Shown piece after piece: positions 6,808-10,396 of a DNA stretch of 10,396 bases. The position numbers were made by a program, and so were the translations under genes. Every line of letters begins with the position of its first letter. Within the stretch, counting starts at the first letter, position 1. This DNA is from Clostridiales bacterium (GTDB lineage: Bacteria > Bacillota > Clostridia > Christensenellales > Aristaeellaceae): contig JAAZAQ010000331.1 in assembly GCA_012514225.1 (NCBI GenBank), positions 1 to 10,396 on the forward strand, read 5' to 3'. The notes beneath the pieces were generated by a model. The model saw only the letters and a program-made list of their open reading frames with translations, ran no database searches and was not told the DNA's origin.

Positions 6808-8082
6808 ATGGCCCATCCAGTCATCCTGCCCCGCCAGGGGCAATCGGTCGAAAGCTGCATCATCACCCAGTGGCACAAACAGGTGGGGGATTCCGTCAAG
6901 GAAGGGGACGTCCTCTTCAGTTACGAGACCGACAAGGCCTCCTTTGACGAAACCGCCAAGGCCGGCGGCACCTTGCTGGCCGTGTTCTTCCAGGAGGATG
7001 ACGACGTGCCCGTCCTGACCACCGTTGCCGTCATCGGAGAGAAGGGGGAGGACGTCTCCGCCTTCGGTCCGGCCGGCGGCGGGGAGGCGCCCCCGCCCAT
7101 GCCCGGGAAGGAAGCGGCGCCGGAAGCCCCCGCGCCCGCCGCGCAGGAACAGCCCAGGGAGCCGGCGCCTGCGCCCGCCGCGGCCGCGCAGGCCGGGGTG
7201 TCGCCCCGCGCGCGGATGACCGCCCAGCGCCTGGGCGTGGACCCCGCCGCCGCCAGCCCCACGGGCCCCCACGGCCGCGTCATCGAGCGGGACGTGTTCC
7301 TGGCCGCCCAGGCAGGCACCCAGCCGCAGCCCGCGGCCGCGGCGTCCGCCCCCGCGGCGCAGGCCCCCGCCGCGGCGCCCGGCGTGCGCGGCTACCGGGA
7401 GAACAAGCTGTCCAACATCCGCCGCGTCATCGCGAAAACCATGCACGAGAGCCTCTCCTCCATGGCGCAGCTGACCCACAACTCCTCCTTCGACGCCACG
7501 GCGCTGCTGGCCCTCCGCGCGCGCTTCAAGGCCGCGCCGGAAGCGCTGGGCGTGGGCGGCGTCACCGTCAACGACCTGCTCCTCTTCGCGGTCTCGCGCA
7601 CCCTGATGCGGCACCCGGACCTCAACGCCCACTTCCTGGGCGACCGCATCCGGCAATACGACCATGTCCACCTGGGCGTCGCCGTGGACACGCCCCGGGG
7701 GTTGATGGTGCCCTCCCTCTACGACGCGGACACCAAGGGCCTGCTCCAGATTTCCGGCGAGGCCAAGTCCCTGGCCGCCGCCGCGCAGGCGGGCAGCATC
7801 AACCCGGACCTGCTGACCGAGGGCAGCTTCACGGTGAGCAACCTGGGCGCCCTGGGCATCGAGTCCTTCACCCCCATCATCAACCCGCCGCAGGTGGCCA
7901 TCCTGGGCGTGGACTGCGTGGTGGAGCGCGTGCGCACCGTGAACGGCCAGCTGGCGGCCTACCCGGCGATGGGCCTGTCCCTGACCTATGACCACCGCGC
8001 GGTGGACGGCGCCCCGGCCTCGCGTTTCCTCAAGGACCTGGTCTCGGCGCTGGAAAACATCGACGTGCTGCTTGCGCTATAG
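6808..8082 (+). CDS. Dihydrolipoamide acyltransferase (E2) of a 2-oxo acid or acetoin dehydrogenase complex
   Basis: The core enzyme of a multienzyme complex: it takes an acyl group from E1 onto a swinging lipoyl arm and passes it to coenzyme A. The 424 residues have the standard order. One lipoyl domain (about 1-80) has the lipoylated lysine K43 in ETDKAS. An Ala/Pro-rich linker follows, then the E1/E3-binding domain (about 130-168, VSPRARMTAQRLG and GPHGRVIERDV), a second Ala/Pro linker, and the catalytic domain from about 195. That domain ends with the acyltransferase motif DHRAVDG (H396, D400). The protein looks complete and active. Only one lipoyl domain is present, as in many bacterial E2 proteins. 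The motifs do not separate pyruvate, branched-chain 2-oxo acid and acetoin complexes. The E3 gene follows 11 bases downstream. Confidence 0.93.
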   Translation: MAHPVILPRQGQSVESCIITQWHKQVGDSVKEGDVLFSYETDKASFDETAKAGGTLLAVFFQEDDDVPVLTTVAVIGEKGEDVSAFGPAGGGEAPPPMPGKEAAPEAPAPAAQEQPREPAPAPAAAAQAGVSPRARMTAQRLGVDPAAASPTGPHGRVIERDVFLAAQAGTQPQPAAAASAPAAQAPAAAPGVRGYRENKLSNIRRVIAKTMHESLSSMAQLTHNSSFDATALLALRARFKAAPEALGVGGVTVNDLLLFAVSRTLMRHPDLNAHFLGDRIRQYDHVHLGVAVDTPRGLMVPSLYDADTKGLLQISGEAKSLAAAAQAGSINPDLLTEGSFTVSNLGALGIESFTPIINPPQVAILGVDCVVERVRTVNGQLAAYPAMGLSLTYDHRAVDGAPASRFLKDLVSALENIDVLLAL

Positions 8083-8086
8083 GAGG
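8081..8086 (+). promoter_or_regulatory. Ribosome binding site of lpdA, overlapping the E2 stop
   Basis: AGGAGG overlaps the TAG stop codon of the E2 gene and lies 7 bases before the lpdA ATG at 8094. The two proteins are likely made from one message. Confidence 0.8.
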
Positions 8087-8093
8087 CGGAATC

Positions 8094-9461
8094 ATGACCT
8101 ATGACCTGATTATCCTGGGCGGCGGGCCGGCCGGCTACCTGGCGGCGGAGCGCGCCGGGCACGCGGGGCTGAAGGTCGCCCTGGTGGAGGAGCGCTCCCT
8201 GGGCGGCGTGTGCCTCAACGAGGGCTGCATCCCCACCAAGACCCTGCTCTACTCCGCCAAGCTCTACGACGGCGCGAAGAACGGCGCCAAGTACGGCGTC
8301 AGCGCGGAGGGCCTGCAAATCGACCACGCCGCGGTCGTCCGCCGCAAGGACAAGGTGGTCAAGACCCTGGTGGGCGGCGTCAAGGCCCAGATGCGCGCCA
8401 ACCAGGTGGACGTCTTCGAGGCGCGGGGGGCCGTCAGGGGCCGCGCCGCCGAGGGCTTTTCCGTCCTGGCTGGGGAAACGGAGGTTGTCGGCAAGCGCCT
8501 GCTGGTCGCGACGGGTTCCTCCCCCGCCGTTCCGCCCATCCCGGGGCTGAAGGAAGGCCTCCAAAGCGGCTTTGTGGCCACCAGCCGGGAAATCCTGGAC
8601 CTCAAGGAGCCGCCCAAAAACCTGTGCGTCATCGGCGGGGGTGTCATCGGGCTGGAGTTCGCCAGCTACTTTTCCTCCATCGGCGCCCAGGTGCGGGTGG
8701 TGGAGATGCTCGGCCACATCGCCGGGGAAAACGACCCGGAGCTGGTCTCCCTGCTCAAGGCCGACCTGGAAAAGCGCGGCATCGTCTTCGACCTGGAGGC
8801 GAAGGTCACCGGGATTGAGAAAAACGGCGTGCGCTACGAGCAGGGCGGGGAGAGCCGGCTGGCGGAGGCCGACCGGGTGCTGCTGTCCATCGGCCGGCGC
8901 GCCAACACGCAGGGCGCGGGGCTGGAGACCGTCGGCGTTCACCTGGAGCGCGGCGCGGTGGTCACCGACGACCGGATGCGCACCAACCAGCCCGGCGTCT
9001 GGGCCGCGGGCGACGTGACCGGCTTCTCCATGCTGGCGCACACCGCCTACCGCGAGGCCGAGGTCGCCGTCAACGACATGCTGGGTCTCCCGGACCGCAT
9101 GCGCTACGACGCGATTCCCGCGGTGCTCTACACCAACCCCGAGCTGGCCAGCGTCGGGGAGACGGAGCAAAGCGCGGCGCAAAAGGGCCTGCCCTTCAGG
9201 GCGGTCAAGCTGCCCATGCGCTTCTCCGGCCGTTACCTGGCGGAGAACGAGGGCGGGAACGGCATCATGAAACTCATCGTCAACGAGAAGACCCAGCGTG
9301 TGCTGGGCGTCTGCGCCCTGTCCAACTACGCCTCCGAGTTCATTGTCACGGCGGGCACCTGGATCGAGGCGGGGCTTTCCCTGAACCAAATCAAGAAAAT
9401 CGTCTTTCCGCATCCCACCGTCAGTGAGATTCTCCGGGAAGCGGTCTTCCAATATGAGTGA
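8094..9461 (+). CDS. lpdA: Dihydrolipoamide dehydrogenase (E3)
   Basis: A flavoprotein that reoxidises the dihydrolipoyl group of E2 and passes electrons through FAD to NAD+. The 455 residues are typical. The FAD-binding loop is GGGPAGY (9-15), the redox disulfide is C40/C45 in GGVCLNEGCIPTK, the NAD-binding loop is GGGVIGLEFA (181-190), the second FAD motif is WAAGDV (303-308) with D307, and the C-terminal catalytic pair H440/E445 sits in HPTVSE. All catalytic residues of the class I disulfide oxidoreductases are present. It has no N-terminal lipoyl domain, unlike some clostridial E3 proteins. HPTVSE and the absence of mercury-type or glutathione-type features argue against mercuric or glutathione reductase. 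It lies between E2 and E1 genes in one run. Confidence 0.95.
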   Translation: MTYDLIILGGGPAGYLAAERAGHAGLKVALVEERSLGGVCLNEGCIPTKTLLYSAKLYDGAKNGAKYGVSAEGLQIDHAAVVRRKDKVVKTLVGGVKAQMRANQVDVFEARGAVRGRAAEGFSVLAGETEVVGKRLLVATGSSPAVPPIPGLKEGLQSGFVATSREILDLKEPPKNLCVIGGGVIGLEFASYFSSIGAQVRVVEMLGHIAGENDPELVSLLKADLEKRGIVFDLEAKVTGIEKNGVRYEQGGESRLAEADRVLLSIGRRANTQGAGLETVGVHLERGAVVTDDRMRTNQPGVWAAGDVTGFSMLAHTAYREAEVAVNDMLGLPDRMRYDAIPAVLYTNPELASVGETEQSAAQKGLPFRAVKLPMRFSGRYLAENEGGNGIMKLIVNEKTQRVLGVCALSNYASEFIVTAGTWIEAGLSLNQIKKIVFPHPTVSEILREAVFQYE

Positions 9462-9473
9462 GGTGGCATCAAC

Positions 9474-10396
9474 ATGAGCAAGCAACTGACCATTTCCCCC
9501 AAGGACGTCCGCAAGCCAGGCAAGCTGTCCACGCCGGACATCCCCGTGAACGTCTACAACAAAACCGTCGCGCAGGAGAAGGAGAACTTCACCAAGAAGG
9601 AGTTCCTCGCCATCTTCCGGGACATGGCGTACATCCGCGAGTTTGAAACCATGCTCAACCTCATCAAGACCAAGGGCGAATACGAGGGCGTGGCCTACAA
9701 CCACCCCGGCCCCGCCCACCTGGGCATCGGTCAGGAGGCGGCCTATGTCGGCGCGGCCTACCTGCTCACCCTGGACGACTACACCTTCGGCTCCCACCGC
9801 AGCCATGGCGAAATCCTGGCCAAGGGCCTGCGCAGCGTCGAAATCCTGGAGGACGGGAAGCTCCGCTCCATCATGGAGGAGTTCTTCGGCGGCAAGACCT
9901 ACGCGGTCGTCAGGGACGACAAGAAATCCGCGAAGGAGAACGGCATCAACTTCCTGCTCTACGGCATGATGTGCGAGACCTTCGCCCGCGAAAACGGCTT
10001 CAACAAGGGCCTGGGCGGCTCCATGCACGCCTTCTTCACGCCCTTTGGCATCTACCCCAACAACGCCATCGTGGGCGGCTCCGGCTCCATCACCCCCGGC
10101 GCCGCGCTGTTCAAGCTCTCCAACCGCAAGCCCGGCGTGGTCGTGTGCAATATCGGAGACGGCGCCCTGGCCTGCGGCCCGGTCTGGGAGGGCCTGATGA
10201 TGTCCACCATGGGCCAGCTGCGCAACCTGTGGGGCAAGGACTTCTCCGGCATGCCCCTCATCTTCAACATCAACGACAACTTCTACGGCATGGGCGGCCA
10301 GACCGCCGGGGAAACCATGGGCATGGACATGATCGTCCGCATCGCCGCGGGCATCGCGCCCAACGCCCTGCACGCCGAGCGCGTGGACGGCTACAA
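9474..10396 (+). CDS. Thiamine-diphosphate E1 dehydrogenase component, alpha-type N-terminal part (runs off window)
   Basis: Decarboxylates a 2-oxo acid (or cleaves acetoin) on thiamine diphosphate and transfers the acyl group to the E2 lipoyl arm. The frame runs 307 codons from ATG 9474 to the window edge without a stop. GAGGTGG at 9460-9466 is the likely ribosome binding site. E1-alpha landmarks: FRDMAYIREFE (about 48-58), HLGIGQEA (82-89), HRSHGEILAKG (108-118), GLGGSMH (179-185), VGGSGSITPGAAL, and the cofactor motif GDG (228-230) ending at NDN (267-269). Compared with usual E1-alpha proteins as I know them, there is an insertion of about 30 residues between FFGG and GLGGSMH, and about 8 extra residues inside the GDG...N motif. 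A charged N-terminal extension of about 40 residues is also present. These traits may mean a fused alpha/beta E1, but the beta part would be outside the window. Confidence 0.88.
   Translation, partial: MSKQLTISPKDVRKPGKLSTPDIPVNVYNKTVAQEKENFTKKEFLAIFRDMAYIREFETMLNLIKTKGEYEGVAYNHPGPAHLGIGQEAAYVGAAYLLTLDDYTFGSHRSHGEILAKGLRSVEILEDGKLRSIMEEFFGGKTYAVVRDDKKSAKENGINFLLYGMMCETFARENGFNKGLGGSMHAFFTPFGIYPNNAIVGGSGSITPGAALFKLSNRKPGVVVCNIGDGALACGPVWEGLMMSTMGQLRNLWGKDFSGMPLIFNINDNFYGMGGQTAGETMGMDMIVRIAAGIAPNALHAERVDGY

Noticed and set aside
7090-7395. Ala/Pro-rich low-complexity stretches that look like repeats
   Set aside because: These are the flexible linkers normally found on each side of the subunit-binding domain in E2 proteins, not DNA repeats or a separate element.
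7986-10373. Very long minus-strand open frame (795 codons) opposite lpdA and the E1 gene
   Set aside because: The + strand carries unmistakable E3 and E1 motifs. In G+C-rich coding DNA the opposite strand often lacks stop codons. The translation has no recognisable domain and is low-complexity, rich in Gly, Ala, Val, Asp and His.

Overview
The window is G+C-rich, with mostly G or C at third codon positions. It is almost fully coding, and every gene is on the + strand. Strong AGGAGG-type ribosome binding sites, very short gene spacing and the gene content (rhamnose and sorbose-type sugar-phosphate catabolism beside a 2-oxo acid dehydrogenase complex) suggest a G+C-rich, sugar-fermenting bacterium. 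A Firmicutes/Clostridia-type anaerobe is my best guess. This is inference only, because no rRNA or other lineage marker is present.

Region 1 (1-6694) is a tight sugar-catabolic operon. In order it holds: the C-terminal three quarters of L-rhamnose isomerase (rhaA, cut by the window start); a class II aldolase resembling the aldolase half of bifunctional rhamnulose-1-phosphate aldolase/dehydrogenases; rhamnulokinase (rhaB); a short-chain dehydrogenase with a sorbitol-6-phosphate-dehydrogenase-like C-terminus; a PHP-domain protein of unknown substrate with altered metal-site motifs; and a zinc-type medium-chain dehydrogenase of the L-sorbose-1-phosphate reductase (SorE) type. Each of the last four genes overlaps the gene before it by 4 or 8 bases, so translation is probably coupled. 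A strong intrinsic terminator follows at 6700-6730, with a second hairpin directly after it.

Region 2 (6808 to the window end) encodes a 2-oxo acid (pyruvate or acetoin type) dehydrogenase complex in the order E2, E3, E1: a dihydrolipoamide acyltransferase with one lipoyl domain, dihydrolipoamide dehydrogenase (lpdA), and the N-terminal part of a thiamine-diphosphate E1. The E1 starts like an alpha subunit but carries extra sequence in two conserved loops. The window ends before it can be seen whether a beta subunit is fused or follows.

Working model: rhaA, rhaB and the aldolase convert L-rhamnose through L-rhamnulose and L-rhamnulose-1-phosphate to dihydroxyacetone phosphate and L-lactaldehyde. 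The short-chain dehydrogenase either oxidises lactaldehyde or acts with the SorE-like enzyme in ketose-phosphate/hexitol-phosphate interconversion. The dehydrogenase complex would turn a downstream 2-oxo acid or acetoin into an acyl-CoA and NADH. No transporter, regulator, RNA gene, mobile element or CRISPR array is visible. The least explained parts are the PHP protein, the mixture of rhamnose-type and sorbose-type enzymes, and the unusual E1.
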